A DNA stretch of 64,000 nucleotides from contig NC_081184.1 of NCBI RefSeq assembly GCF_029867415.1, positions 105,261,692 to 105,325,691 on the forward strand, in the 5' to 3' direction. Position numbers and translations under genes: made by a program. This document shows, piece after piece, positions 1-12,329 of this stretch. Every line of letters starts with the position of its first letter. Position 1 is the first letter of the stretch. This stretch comes from Vicia villosa. Lineage: Eukaryota > Streptophyta > Magnoliopsida > Fabales > Fabaceae. The notes under the pieces are model-generated. The model worked only from the letters and a program-made list of their open reading frames with translations, did not search any database and had not been told where the DNA came from.

Positions 1-1923
1 AGTGAACATGGAGAGTGATGATTCTTGAGTTACAGATGAGCTGCAGCCATCTGAACAGCTTCACTACCTCCTATGGAACGTGCCTGGATGCTTGGCTTGA
101 TTGGAAACCTTCTGAATTGCACTATGGACCTCCAACTGCAACTGCTCCAAAGTGAGAACAACAATGGTGTTCCTCCACTTACAGAAGTGATTCAGGTGCT
201 TGGATCACCTCAAATGACCTCCCTTGAGATGTTAGAATGCTTACTTTCCAAAGATAAGCTCTGGTTTGAAGAAAACGATTCTTCTTGCCAAAGAACTTTG
301 AAAAACAATAAGCATGAGAAGAGAAAGAGAAAGCAAGGAATATGGTTGCTTTGGTGTGTTTTTCTACTGAAGTATGCCCTCCTATTTATAGGAAAATGAA
401 TGCAGATCAATTGGCTGTGGTGAGTTTGCTTAATGAAAGAAATTTGGTTTCTTAAGCATGAAGGAAGTTTGCAAATATCTCTTATGCAATGATGAGAATT
501 TTGATTCCATTTGATCAATCCCCTATCCCTCGATTTTGCTTGATCTTAGGGGACAATTCTGAGACAGAAATGAGCTCTAATTGGTTGGTGAGAAGATTCC
601 TTGGGTGATTCATCAATTTGCCTTAAATTCCTAAATGTAATCATTACATAATCACATGTTCTTGTTTTTAGAATCTTCTTCAATTATCATGGCATGGTGA
701 AAATGAATGCATGGCATGTTTTCAGATGTGTTATGGGTCGTGTAGCATCCATATTTGAGGTCATGTGCACAAAATTTCAAAGTTCCAAAATGATGCATGA
801 CCTATAATTTCACTTCATGAGGCCAACTTTGAACAAGCATAACTCTTAGCTCAAAATGAATTTGGAGAAGGTTGAACACAATTTGGAAAGCCCTAAACAT
901 CTACTTCAAATCATTAGTTTGGAGTTTCTTCAAAATCCTTTGGCAAATTTGTGAAAAATGAGGCCAAAGTTGGAAGAAAACTAGGTTAAAACACTTAGAA
1001 AAATTTCTAAGTGTTTATGACCTAAAACTCCAAAATTTCCAAAACTCTTAAATGATTGATCTTTTGAAAAAAGTTCCTTTGTAAGATGTTGTTTTATTTT
1101 GCAAGATCTACAACTTTCATGTTGGAAGTTTTTTGAGTTGTGTAGGTGAAATTTTGAGTTCTCACCATGCCTCAAAAAACCCTAATTCCCGACTTTTCGC
1201 TCCTTGATGAATTTCTTTGAATTTCTTTGGTCAAATGACTTTAATATCCATATATTGATGATATTGATCCTTGAAAGCCATGGTTTGACCAAAAATCTCA
1301 AAAGTCAATGGTGATCCCATACAGTTGACTTTTTCCAGATATGGTGAGATTTTGGACTTTTGTGTAGAATCAAGATCTTTTCCTCAGATGAATGATGTAA
1401 ATGGATTATATTGAGGTAGTAGAGACTCTTGAATCATGTCTTGAGTTTTGGATCCATGCCCTGATTAAAAAGTCAACTATCTTGGGGAATTAGGTCAAAA
1501 ACCCTAATTGTCGACCAGAGGACAATGATGACTGTAGACTTTGAATTGAGGTGTAATGTCCAGTGGATCTTGTCATATGAGTTATTTGAAGATGATTGAT
1601 GTCTTTGAATGGTCCCCTAGGGCTTTTTAGGGTTTCCCAAAGGTGATCCCTGAGTTTAGTCCTTGATAGGCTCAAAAAAAACCCTAGTCTGGTGACCTGA
1701 GTAACTCTGTACTTAGATGACTGGGTGTCTAATCAATCATAGGTGAAATAATGAAGCTCTTGAGTCTTAGAGACTAATCCTTCTATTGATTGATCCTTTG
1801 CCTGAGCTTTCTGGTCTTTGAACACCCTTGATTGAATGTCAGACTGCTCTGGGTACTTACTTTGACTTGATGAAAATCCTGAAGATATGTCATCTCAGGG
1901 GGGTCAAAAATTAGGGTATGACA
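1..1923 (-). mobile_element. Tat/Ogre-like LTR, start-side fragment
   Basis: Read on the minus strand the LTR begins at 1923 with TGTCATACCCTAATTTTTGA and runs leftwards off the window. The same LTR family occurs in plus orientation at 52925-56331: both share the terminal TCATACCCTAATTTTGAC-type start, a block about 250 bp further in (1590-1690 against 53170-53250), and the block around 840-980 against 53880-54060. The LTR interrupts a copia gag frame that resumes at 1924, so it is an insertion into that element. No coding content is seen. Whether it is a solo LTR or part of a full element cannot be told because the left end is outside. Confidence 0.75.
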
Positions 1924-2624
1924 ATAGCCACTTCAAAAGTTTGAAGATAGCCAATGAGTTCATCAAATTTCAAGGTGCTTAAATCTTGAACTTCTTCAAT
2001 AGCTGTTACCTTAATGTCAAACTTCTTAAGCAAAAATCTCATGATTTTACTGACCAGCTTCTCTTTTGTCATCTTCTTTCCCAATGCAAAATAATTGTTG
2101 GCTATATTAGGAAGACAAATGTTGAAATTAGATATGAATTTATCTTCTATAATTCTTAGATTTTGAAACTTGGTGTGAGGAACCGCAACCTTGACATACA
2201 CACTTTGGATGTGCCTTCATGAGCAGTCTTGAGAATTTCCTAAGCCTTTTTAGCTTCAATACATGTGTTGGTTAGTCTGAACATGTTTTTGTCAACACCA
2301 TTGAATATAGAATTCAAGGCTTTGTCATTTGCAAGGGCTTTTTCATCTTTATCTTTGGACCAATCAACTTCAAGCTTCAAACTTGTTGTACCATCTTGAG
2401 AAGTAATAACGGGATGTTTTCAACCTTTAATCACAACCTTCCAAGTTTTATTGTCTATGGATTTAAGAAATGCATTCATCTTAGCTTTCCAATAATAATA
2501 ATCGGTGCCATCTAAAACAGATAGTCTATTGAGAGACCCTCCATCCTTAGTGTTTTCTATTTGAACAAAAAGTATCTTCCCTGGAACTCACCCAAACAGA
2601 ACAAGGTGACTACTCTGATGCCAA
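1924..2624 (-). pseudogene. SIRE/Maximus-like copia gag remnant
   Basis: Minus-strand reading gives a copia gag of the UBN2/DUF4219 type. It starts near 2550 (GTDYYYWKAKMNAFLKSID), passes DNKTWKVVIKG, a DWSKDKDEKALANDKALN segment and CIEAKKAWEILKTAHEG, and ends with KVTAIEEVQDLSTLKFDELI at 1924-2000. A stop (about 2418), a frame change near 2200 and other damage break it. It lies directly inside the PBS (2611-2624, minus ATTGGCATCAGAG) and LTR of the same element, as expected for the 5' end of a minus-oriented copia element. The C-terminal end is cut by the Tat/Ogre LTR at 1923. Confidence 0.75.
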
Positions 2625-3721
2625 TTGAAATTTTGTTCCTAAAGGGAAAGATGTTGGACACGATGTCTGAGAAAATGTGTATAACCAAGGTATGACAGTT
2701 TAGCTTACACAAGATGACGAAGCAGAAAAGAAATAAAGAACACAATAATTGTTAACCCAATTTAGTGCAAACCACACTTACATCTAGGGGGCATCCAACC
2801 CAAGAAAGGAAATCCACTCTTCTATAGAATAAGTACAAAGTGTGTTAGATGAAGAAGCCCTTTGTTCAATGCTCATTTTCTTAATTATACCATAATTTGT
2901 TTCTATTTAGTACTCTCCCAAAATATGAGAACCCTCTCTCACTTTTTCTCAATCACTAACCCAAGTGATCAACAATGATAATCAAAATTATCAATGCTGA
3001 ATTATAACTCAACTAAACAAAACAACTACTATAATTTAAGATATGAATGCAAGCGCAAGCATGGTGTACAAGCAACATAAGCAAAAGACTTAAATAAACC
3101 CTAGCACAAATATATTCAATCGTAGCGCAATCCCTTAATGATGAGGTAAGAGTCTTTTTAAATAGAAATGAAATTTTAGGCTTTCTCCTTTGGATATTTG
3201 ATCTAATTTCGTATAGAATTATAGATGATACAATTGGATCTGATCTGTTCCACAAAAGTCTTCAACAAAAGATATGATTTCTTTATATAAACAACTTGAA
3301 CAAACCATGTTGTTTTGCATAATGCAACTAATTTAAAAGGGACAATACTAGAGATGCGAGACAACTAAGTCAGAAGGGCCAAACCTAAAACTAAACAACA
3401 TATTCATCTCCATAATCTGACTAATTAACCCACTAAGCCTTTCCACCACAAGAAAGAAAATTAAGGGAGGCTAAAGGATCTCAATTCTTTAAACCCATTT
3501 TAATACTTATTTTCTAAGTTGGGCATCCATTGACAAAAATGGCAAAATTCACAAAGAACGCGCAAGCTTGAATCCAAGCCCACCATTTCTCATCAAACCC
3601 AAATATCTCAAGCATATATTCAAGAAAGCTCCATCTCCCAAAGCCATAGGCTTTTTCAAATTCCTTTTTCTCTTCCATCATATGCTTTTCATCCTTAACT
3701 GATGTCTAGACATTATCAACA
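2625..3721 (-). mobile_element. SIRE-like copia 5' LTR
   Basis: In plus coordinates the LTR runs from TGAAATTTTG at 2625, next to the minus-strand PBS, to ATTATCAACA at 3721. On the minus strand it therefore starts TGTTGATAATG and ends CA. Its length (1097 bp) matches the other SIRE-like LTR in this window (58304-59381, 1078 bp). Its neighbour on the left is gag of the same element, and on the right it interrupts an Arg-rich ORF. The 3721 edge is inferred from TG/CA termini, without a confirmed target duplication. Confidence 0.6.
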
Positions 3722-3936
3722 ACCACAATATTGGGATCATCAGTAAGATCTCTACGTCGGATTCTACGGGGTGCGTGAGCCTGCTCAGCCATCTTCCTCC
3801 TATGAGAACCAGTCGTGGCTACTATCCCCGTCTGGATATGCGAATCCTCAATATCATCTACCCTTGCCCGAGCTCTTGCTACAACTCTCTCACGCTGCCT
3901 AAAAGCAATTTTGTCGTCCGATCCTCTGGTTCTCAT
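3722..3936 (-). pseudogene. Arg-rich transposon-like ORF, truncated
   Basis: A minus-strand reading frame starts MRTRGSDDKIAFRQRERVV and continues with an Arg/Ala-rich stretch, then AEQAHAPRRIRRRD, until it is cut by the copia LTR at 3721. I do not recognise a catalytic domain. The start resembles N-termini of plant-mobile-domain/MULE-type transposon proteins, but this is only an impression. It is followed upstream (3937-4450) by AT-rich sequence with short repeats of AAAATGCATG(A/G)AAAACATGAG type, which would suit the subterminal part of a DNA transposon. A host gene origin is possible but there is no support for it. Confidence 0.35.
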
Positions 3937-4612
3937 TGCAAAAAAAAAAAAGAAGAAATATAAACTTCATATTTTTTTTTTAAATTCGGAAATCATCATG
4001 GCTTTCCTAGATTTTTCAAAATTCTCAATAAGCATCTCAACATTTTGTCTACTGCTTCTTTTAAAAATTCGATATGCTAGTATCAAATTGTATCATACTT
4101 TTCAAAAGCTTTGGTAAAAATGAATGCAATTTTGTCGGTTTTTTCAAAATATTTGGTAAAAATGCATGAGAAACATGAGTTTCTTTTACAAGATATTTTT
4201 AAAAATCCGGTAAAAATGCATGGAAAACATGAGTTTTTACCATAAATTTTAAAAAATTCAATAGAAATGCATAAATTTAATGAAAAATCCGATAAAAATA
4301 CTAAATTGTATATTTATTTTGTAATATTCGGTAGTTGGCTTGAAAAATCCAGTAAATATTGTGTATTTTGAAAATTTTAAAATATTTTAAATGAATAGCA
4401 AAATGAATTTTTAATTTGCAAAGGTAATTTATTAAAAATACAACATTTAGAGAGGTGTTAGATATGAGTGGGAGGATGACAGGTAAATTTTTTTATATAA
4501 GCCTTCTACATAGAACAGAAGCCCAATTTAATTGAAGCCAACCCACAAGAAATTGATCACCAGGTAGTTTGTCGTTTACACACATAGGTATGCAACATAA
4601 TCCGTACCCGCT
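3937..4612. repeat. AT-rich stretch with imperfect short repeats
   Basis: Three imperfect copies of a 60-75 bp unit with GGTAAAAATGCATG and a following ACATGAGTTT occur between about 4100 and 4270. The rest is AT-rich with no reading frame that I can support. It lies between the Arg-rich ORF and the solo LTR. Confidence 0.4.
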
Positions 4613-5091
4613 GGTACTATAACACCCCAAATATACCTGGTAAATTATAAACGAAAATCAGAGTATTTTAGAAATTTTCAACATACAATGGGATGCCACA
4701 TTTTAACTTAAAACAACAAATAACTTGTAGTTCATTTAACGATGATACATAGCTTTCAGAAATATAACTTTATTCAATCGAATCTAACTTCAACTTATAA
4801 ATTAAAAATCAATTTAGAAACATCTTTTATAAAACTAAAACAACTTTTAAACAACGAGGTACTTAACAAAATTCCAGTTAATACTTTCTTCAACTAAAAT
4901 AAATGTCAACTTAGAATACAACAGTTATAACATAATAAAAACTATCCCCGAGTGCTATGCATCATAGCCGGACCCTCTTGACTTATCTTAGAGAAACATA
5001 TATATTTCATAAAATTACTTCGAACTTCCACAACTACTCTTGAGTACCTACCCATTTCCTATGGTAGGGGAAATATCATCAGAAGGGGTGA

Positions 5092-5096
5092 GATAT
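5092..5096. repeat. Target site duplication GATAT (left) of Ogre
   Basis: GATAT directly precedes the LTR start TGTCGCTACC; the same five bases follow the other LTR at 21981-21985. The related LTR copy at 32349-33111 has a single GATAT (32750-32754) at the same place. Confidence 0.95.
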
Positions 5097-8000
5097 TGTC
5101 GCTACCGCGAAAATTAACAGAGTCGCCACTAACATATTTATCCTGAAAAGGAAGGGAATGCCAGCAAACCACAAAACAAAACAACGGTCTCACGACCAGA
5201 GAAAAAGGGTAAGGGAGTCGGTTACGCGAGGGGAAGGTGCTAGCACCCCTCGCGCCCATCGTACTCGATGGTATCCACGCCTGTGTCTAAAACTATGGGT
5301 GTGTAATAAATCTACGCTAATCTGGACTAAAATGAATGCAAAATGTAGGGAAAAGAAAGGATTATGCTCGCACGGGCCCTACCCCGCTGCCTACGTATCT
5401 GTTTTGCAGAATCAGAGCTACCGTAGCTCGGCTAACTAATTTCTGTTTGTTTTGTGTTTTTTAGGTGAACGAGTTACATTCACACTCCGCTGCTCGACCT
5501 TTGGAGACTTATGCTTGGGAATGGAGCGGAAATAACAAGCTCTTAAGAAAAGAAAATCAAAGAGTGTGGTTTGTGTTTTAAAGAATGCATGAGGAAGACC
5601 TAAGCTAAGGGGGAAAGCTTGCTACCTAATGTTATCATACAAAGGGTGCAAATCTAACTAAACTAACAACCTACGAGAAAATGGGGAAGCATACAATAAT
5701 ATCACACAAACGAGCATCCACTCGTAAAGCAAACAAACCAACGGTACTGACCGTATGGTAGAAAAGCGGTCCCGCCATAGCCAAGGGGAGCAGCTCAACC
5801 CAAGTCAACCAAGCATTAGACCTCGCGAAAATGATCGGGCCATAGACAAGAAGGCGGACCCTTCTCAGCAACCAAGCCGTCACGGATCGTAAAGGAAAAC
5901 GGTGCGTGCGTACACCGAGCATCAACGTCGAGTGACATGAGCTATAGGAAAGGCGGGGGTCCGGCTACATGAACCCTTTTCCTGACATACTCGATAACAA
6001 GATCTTTTGCACGTTCGGAAGCGAGCAACGCGAGGCGTGCACATACCAAACAGACTCGATGAGACTAGGCGGGGGTTGATTACGAACCCTTGACCGCATG
6101 CCTTCCATGAGGACTTAACGGAGTGCCATATAGGACTTATTACACCGTGACTCCCTGCCGCAAAGCACAAATATAAACACACCAACAAAAACAGAGCCTC
6201 TTTCGAGGACTTGGCCAGATGCATGTCTAAGTCCTACTTCTCATGTTATTGGATGATGCGGGAAAGCGATAAAGTGCGAGAGAAATAAAATGAAACGAAA
6301 TCAATACCAAACGGATGATGATCCGTAAACTAAAGCGAAGAGAGCGAGTAAACTAGGATCCCGCGAGCGAGCTAGCAAAAGCAACAGCAAACATGTCAGC
6401 ACTCCGATTAGAATCCGCATAAGCAATCAAGAGTCGGCGCGATGAAAGTAAATCACGCGCCAACGTGTGCATCGGGTACAACGAATACCATACACCTGCA
6501 AGGGAAACAGAAATCCGGACAAGCAAGTATAATGATAAAGGATGCGTGTAGAAACCCGAATCAGAGAAAGGATAAATGTCGTGTCCCACAAATAAAGCGG
6601 AACACGAGAGCGGGCATCGACCAGAGCCTCCATGTTGCCTTGAATACTAGCACACACGTTAGAGATAACAAGACACCGCAATCGGAATTGCGTTATTGAA
6701 TTATAAGCTGAATCGGAAATGGATAACAGAATAGAAAGTGAAAACATAACAAAAGCGAATAAGAAGAAACATGAGATAGTATTCAAAAGCAAATCAAATA
6801 TGTACACTAAAACTACGGAAGCCAACACAAGTATTTACATGCACAACGGTACACCGAAACGGCAAAACCGGGTAAAAACAGTGAAAACTAAACTCGTCAG
6901 AATTAATCTAAAATTTTATTGCAAGGTTAAAACGTGCTAAAGAAGTCAAATATGCAATCAGAATTTACAAAATCGGCCCGGAAGCACGACTTTCGGAACA
7001 GGGGCAGTAGCGAAAACGGTAAAAAAAGTTGGCCGAAACTGAAAATAAACTGTACAAACAGCTCCGAAAATATTATTACGTATGAAAAACATTAATCACA
7101 TGCTCAAAAACTCTTCCTAAATCAAAAGTTATGACCAATTTGGTAAAGCCGACATACCGCGCGCGTAAGCTCAAAACAAGTAGAAATGCACCAAACAAGT
7201 GAAACAGAAAATTTTCAGCACCTCTAACATATCTATTAGCACTTAATCAAACCATATAAACACTTGAAATCAACCAACAACCAAACATATCAATTTTCAT
7301 GTCAAAAGTGCAACAAAAGGACCAATTTTCATGAGTTAAAAGGATGGAAACATAGTGCAATGGAGCCATGGAAAATTCTGCATAATAGTGATAATAAAAC
7401 AGTCCCCAAAACACCTTGAAATCACATTTAAACATCACACAAAAAACTAGAACTCAAACACACTTTGTTTATATATATTTCTCAAACATTTTTGTGAAGT
7501 AAAACTCAAGTACTAGCATGCTTTAATCACCACATTTATTCATCATTACCAAACAACCAAAACTTCCAACAATTAGTACCAAACATGTCAAGCATTATTC
7601 ATCAACCAGCCAATCTAATACTCGATAATCCGCACGAACATGAATCAGACAAACTTCCAGCACTTCATTCCTTTAAAACACACTATTTTCCAACCAATTT
7701 TCATGCTAAAACTTCATCAATTACCAACCAAAATTTTCAACACTTAAGCACTTTTGAACAAGCTATTTCTCACTCAAATATCATGATATCAACAACATTT
7801 TAGCATCATAAAAAACTCTGCATCATTTAACCATGGAATAAGCTAAAGTCAACAAATCATCAACAAATCATCACTAAGATTTTCAGCACTTATATGTTGG
7901 TACTACCATGGCTCCTATGCATCTTTAAGTGTAAAAAAAAAACAACATCAAAACACATATAAACTTCCAGCATTTCTCACTTCAAACTACCAACAAAGAT

Positions 8001-9683
8001 AAAGACAAATCTAACAGGAACTCGCCTATCAACCAATACCAAGCCTATCCATCATTCACACCTAGAACCTTTCGACAAAAAAAAAATCAGATTCACATCA
8101 TTAATCAAGAGCTAGCACCAAACAATTATCTCAAACAATTTAGCAAACATCTAATATGCAAGCCTTAATATCAACAAAGTTCTTCACCAAATATCAAAAC
8201 TAATTCAACAATCATCCGACAAATCACATAAACATAACATGATCAATTTTCCAGCATCTATTCAACTCTAGTTTTCAACTTATATCAACATAAACATCAT
8301 CAAAACTCTAAAAGTTATTCAACTCACAACTCTGTAATTAAACTCAAGGTTCAAGAACGAGACGTTACCGGATTACCAAGCAAACGAAGTGCGAAGATAG
8401 AAGAGAACGCGCCGCTGAAATCACGACGAGGAGAGGAGGAGATCGGTGCTTGAATCGCTCCGATCGAAGAGAAAATTCCGACGAGTCACGCGCGGACGAA
8501 GGGCGGTTTGGCTGTGATGTGGCGGCGTGGAGCGGAGGCTGATTGGAAGTGATTTGCACGAGTAATTGAAGGAAGAGAATTGATTGCTTTTGGTTGATTT
8601 TGTGATTTGGTGTTTACGTGTTCTTGAATTTGTTCATAGTGTTCTTGATGAAATTCAAAGGAAATTAGTGTTTGATTGTAGAGAATTGAGAGAGAATAGA
8701 GGGAAAGTGTTTTTGATATTTTTGGGTGAATTGAAGTTATGAAAGAAAAGGAGGGAAAATTGTTTATATAGTTTAAATGGTGAAATGTCAAAAATGCCCC
8801 CGACGTATCCCTTTTTTTGCTCGTTTTCAGGGAAACGTGAATCAGTGCGAAATTCAGAAATAAAACGAACATCACTGTGAAGATGACCAAATTTGTGACT
8901 CGTAGCCGCGAGAATCGTCTCAAACCGACAAACGGTGAGTAAATTATACGCGTTTGAATGACGAGAAAAATCGGTTCATCTGGTGCGACTGTGCAGAATT
9001 TTGCGAGTACCGTTCAAAGAACGTGATAAAACTCAAACTTCGGCTCGAAGTCTGACTTAGCACGTGTGACGAAGAATCGAAGATAACGAAATTTCCGAGA
9101 AAATGCCGCCGGAATGGACTCCATACGATAAAAATCGAAGAAGTTATGAATTTTCAAACTCGTTGCGACGTACTCGAAAACACACTTTTTACCGAAAGAT
9201 TGCGACGTTCCTTAAAATGCTGGGCACTTTTGGTGCATAATCGGCCGATGGTCCGAACATATGAAATCTTGGTAATGATGGCACGGATCCTCAGTTAAAT
9301 TTTCAAGCGAATCTGACTGGCGGATTAGGAGATATGAATTTTTTACTGTCCAAAAACCTGAGGTTCAGCACCATTTTTCACTGTGAAACCTCGATTAATT
9401 TGCAAATTAGACAACCTTCCTCAAAGAATTGGCTTCCGAGCCAAACATGAAAGTTGTAGATATCGTCGAAACAGTCGAGGACACGCGGGAACTTATCTCA
9501 TATCACCTTCCAAATAGGACTTTTGAATTTTCTCGTATTTACACTATTTAAACCATCTTTTACACCTTATCTTCTTAAACCCATGAAAACTCTTTATTAT
9601 TTTTCTTCAATTTTTGAATGACGAAATAAACGTCATTATTAACTTACAGCTCAAATAAAGAGGGCAAATTTTGGGGTGCAACA
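5097..9683 (-). mobile_element. Ogre-like element, 3' LTR (minus orientation)
   Basis: LTR of 4587 bp, from TGTCGCTACCGCG to GGGGTGCAACA in plus orientation. It matches 17394-21980 along its whole length with only two differences seen (6556 C against 18853 G; 9393 G against 21690 T). In element orientation it is the downstream LTR, because the PPT is next to 9684 and the PBS lies by the other copy. The part near 5210-5280 carries the conserved AGGGGTGCTAGCACCTTCCCC-type module of Ogre LTRs. ORFs inside it are not conserved proteins. Region 7200-8340 is strongly A/C-rich on the plus strand (T/G-rich in the sense strand). Confidence 0.95.
8761..8770 (-). promoter_or_regulatory. Putative TATA box in LTR
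   Basis: Minus strand reads TATATAAACA, followed by a pyrimidine-rich leader. The identical site in the 5' LTR is 21058-21067, and that copy would drive the element. It is the only clear TATA at a plausible spacing before the gene-like leader. Confidence 0.5.
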
Positions 9684-9693
9684 GCTGCCCCTA
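9684..9693 (-). other. Polypurine tract of Ogre element
   Basis: Minus strand reads TAGGGGCAGC immediately before the LTR start TGTTGCACC. Position and purine content fit the plus-strand primer of LTR elements and fix the element as minus-oriented. Confidence 0.75.
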
Positions 9694-9999
9694 TTCAAAC
9701 TTCTTGAACCTGACGAGCGAGAAACGAAAGTTTCGAATCGTTGAGGTGGAAGGAGATTGAATACCGGAATGAACTCGAAAATTTGCACTCTTGATCAATA
9801 GAAGATCCTGTCTTATAATAAGACGGAATGTACCACCCCGCAAGCAAGGAGAAAAAACTTCAATTGACCTGGATAATTAAATAAGCTCCAACTTGTGATA
9901 AGAAGGAACGGGCACCCACAGGCAGGGGAAAAACACTTCCAATGATCCGGGCATCAAGAGAAGGAACATCTCGACTGATCTGAATATCAGACGTAGCAG

Positions 10000-11000
10000 A
10001 TGTCTCCGAACATGCATCGGGATAGATGTCTTAGGTCGATCTGGGAATCGAAGGAGATACATCGGTTGATCTGAACATCAACGGGTAATAAGTATCTCTG
10101 ATCTGGGAATCATGATTTGGGAATCTGGGCAGACATCTCTTCTGATGCAATTAAATCATCAGGTAGATATTCCTACTAATCTGGGAATTAGCGGCTAGCT
10201 CCTTCGTAAGACCACGGGGATCCGGAGGCGGTTCCTTCAACTGAACTGGTAATCAGGATAGGAACAATATCTCTTCCGAACTGTGTACGCCGGGGAAAGA
10301 ATGCCTTTAAACTGATCTAGACATGATGCTAGAAAATAAGTAGGACAATCTTCATCTGAAAGACAAAGTCGATCAGGCAAACATCTCCATCTGATCTGAT
10401 GATATCAGTGGCTTGCTCCTTAGTAAGATCACGGGAGATCCGGAGGCGGTTCCTTCAACTAATCTGAAACTGGATATTAGGATAGGAACGGATGTTTCTT
10501 CCGAACTGTGTACGCCGGGTAAAGAAAACGTCCTCAACTGATGGTTAGGCATCAGGACTGGGCAAACGAGTTTCTTCTTCTGAACGAACTAAATCGTCAG
10601 GGAGTAGATATTTCCAACTGATCTGATGTATCAGAGGGCTTGCTCCTTCGGAAGATCTACAGAGATCCGGAGGCGGTTCCTTCAACTGAGATGAATATCC
10701 GGATAGGAACAAATATCTTCCACCGATCTGGGGGCATCGGGAATAGGAATGTCTTTGAACTGATCTGAGCTGCGTCAGAAAATAAGTAGAACAATCCTCT
10801 TCTGAATGACAAAGTCAACCAGGCAGACATCTCCATCTAATCTAGATATCAGTGGCTGGCTCCTTAGGAAGATCTTGGGGAGATCCGGAGGCGGTCCCTT
10901 CAACTGATCTGAATATCAAGAATAAGGACAGATATCTCTTCCGAACTGTGTGCGCCGGGAACGAAATGTCTTCAACGGATGAAATGACATTCCTCTTCTG
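10000..11000. repeat. Imperfect tandem repeat, period about 220 bp
   Basis: At least four copies share TCCGGAGGCGGTTCCTTCAA at about 10221, 10439, 10666 and 10884, each followed by a block with CCGAACTGTGTACGCCGG. Spacings are about 218, 227 and 218 bp. Within each unit, CTGATCTGGGAATC-type words recur. No conserved reading frame follows the period. Confidence 0.8.
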
Positions 11001-11339
11001 ATCTCAACATCAGGATAACGCCCGTAATGATTAGGCGAGTATTGCCCTCTGGGGAGCATTCGTATCTGGATAACTTTCCTGCAGAAAGAAACAGATATGA
11101 TATGATTAATGCATGATGCATGTATGAATGTTTATGGAATAACGTTCCCGAGAAGGAAGACGCTACACGCTTTTGAGAATGCTATGCAAATGATGCATGA
11201 TCCGAACGTTGCTTAGGGAGGCAACAGATGAGCACTGAATTGCTGAAGACGTCCTGGAGAGAGTATAGAACTCTGCGGGGAGGACAAGATGAGTGATCAA
11301 GGGTCACGACTACGAGCTGGCAAAGATGGATCAGAAATC

Positions 11340-12040
11340 TGCTGGAGACGATCAAATCTAGGCGCGAGCTCTGGTTGGGGAATAAATCCTGCTTGGGGAT
11401 ATGAACATCCCAAATGACTGCTTGGGGAATACCTTGGCAACTTCATTGGAGAAGCAAATTCTCGACATTCTGGGGATGCGGAGATAAGAGCAAGTTATGG
11501 AGATAACTCTGGTGAGGAGTGACCAACTTGCTTGCGTAGAACGCATTCTGCTGGGGAAATCCTTGACGGAAACAGATTATGCTGAGGATGCATGTGAAAC
11601 TCTGCTGAGGAGAGAATTCAGTGGGGAAGATGAATACTTCTACATAACGATCCACTGGGGAGATGAGAGATCCACTGGGGATAAGGAACTTAGCATAAGA
11701 ACCTTTTATTAAGACAACTCCACTGGGGAACAAGATGACTCTCCTGGGGAAAACAGGTCAATCTGTTGGGGAGAGAAAGCCCTCTACTGGGGAAAAAGAG
11801 GCATTCGGGCCAAGAATCTCATTAAGAGCTTGCTGGGGAATCAGATATCATCCAATCATGACTCAACTGGGGAGAAAGCGTTTCGTCGGGAACAAGGCTC
11901 TGGAGCATGGAGAATGCATCGAGAGGTACTTTACTGAGGATATGAGAATCTTGGAACGAAGGAAGTCTCATCTGAATGTAATCCACTGGGGAATGAGAAT
12001 CTCTCGTTAGGAAGCACTCGTCTGGGGAGTGAGAATCTCT
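11340..12040. repeat. Region of recurrent CTGGGGA motif
   Basis: CTGGGGA or CTTGGGGA occurs many times at irregular 25-50 bp spacing (for example near 11374, 11392, 11420, 11470, 11550, 11655, 11674, 11724, 11754, 11778). The surrounding sequence is degenerate, so this looks like an old short-unit array. The short ORFs here follow the repeat and show no domain. Confidence 0.55.
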
Positions 12041-12329
12041 CATGGCTAGGTCCGCCAACATGTTGATGCAAAGCACTTGCAAGGACGTACCTGCGAGACA
12101 AACAAATGAAAATGCCCCAGGATATAGCATGACATCTTTCACAGGGTCTCCTCACATGGCAGAGAACGGTAATGCTCACCCACAATGGGCAAATGCAAGA
12201 GCAAATAGATTGTCAGCCATCTTGGCTTTGAAACTTTCCATACAGGCACTGGATTCAATGAGCTGATAGGCACTGGATACAGACACATTGGAGTGTATAT
12301 GACAACTATCTGCAACTGTTGGAAATCCA

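Noticed and set aside
4..399. 108-codon plus ORF at 73-399
   Set aside because: Lies in or beside LTR-related sequence on the antisense strand of the element; no domain recognised, ends in hydrophobic text typical of chance frames.
6427..6828. 133-codon minus ORF with membrane-like segments
   Set aside because: Inside the LTR, overlapped by other open frames on both strands; composition effect, no known family.
8486..8923. 145-codon minus-strand ORF in the Ogre LTR (also 20783-21220)
   Set aside because: It lies across the LTR promoter and leader, reads low-complexity Ser/Phe/His text, has no domain, and is present only because the LTR is duplicated.
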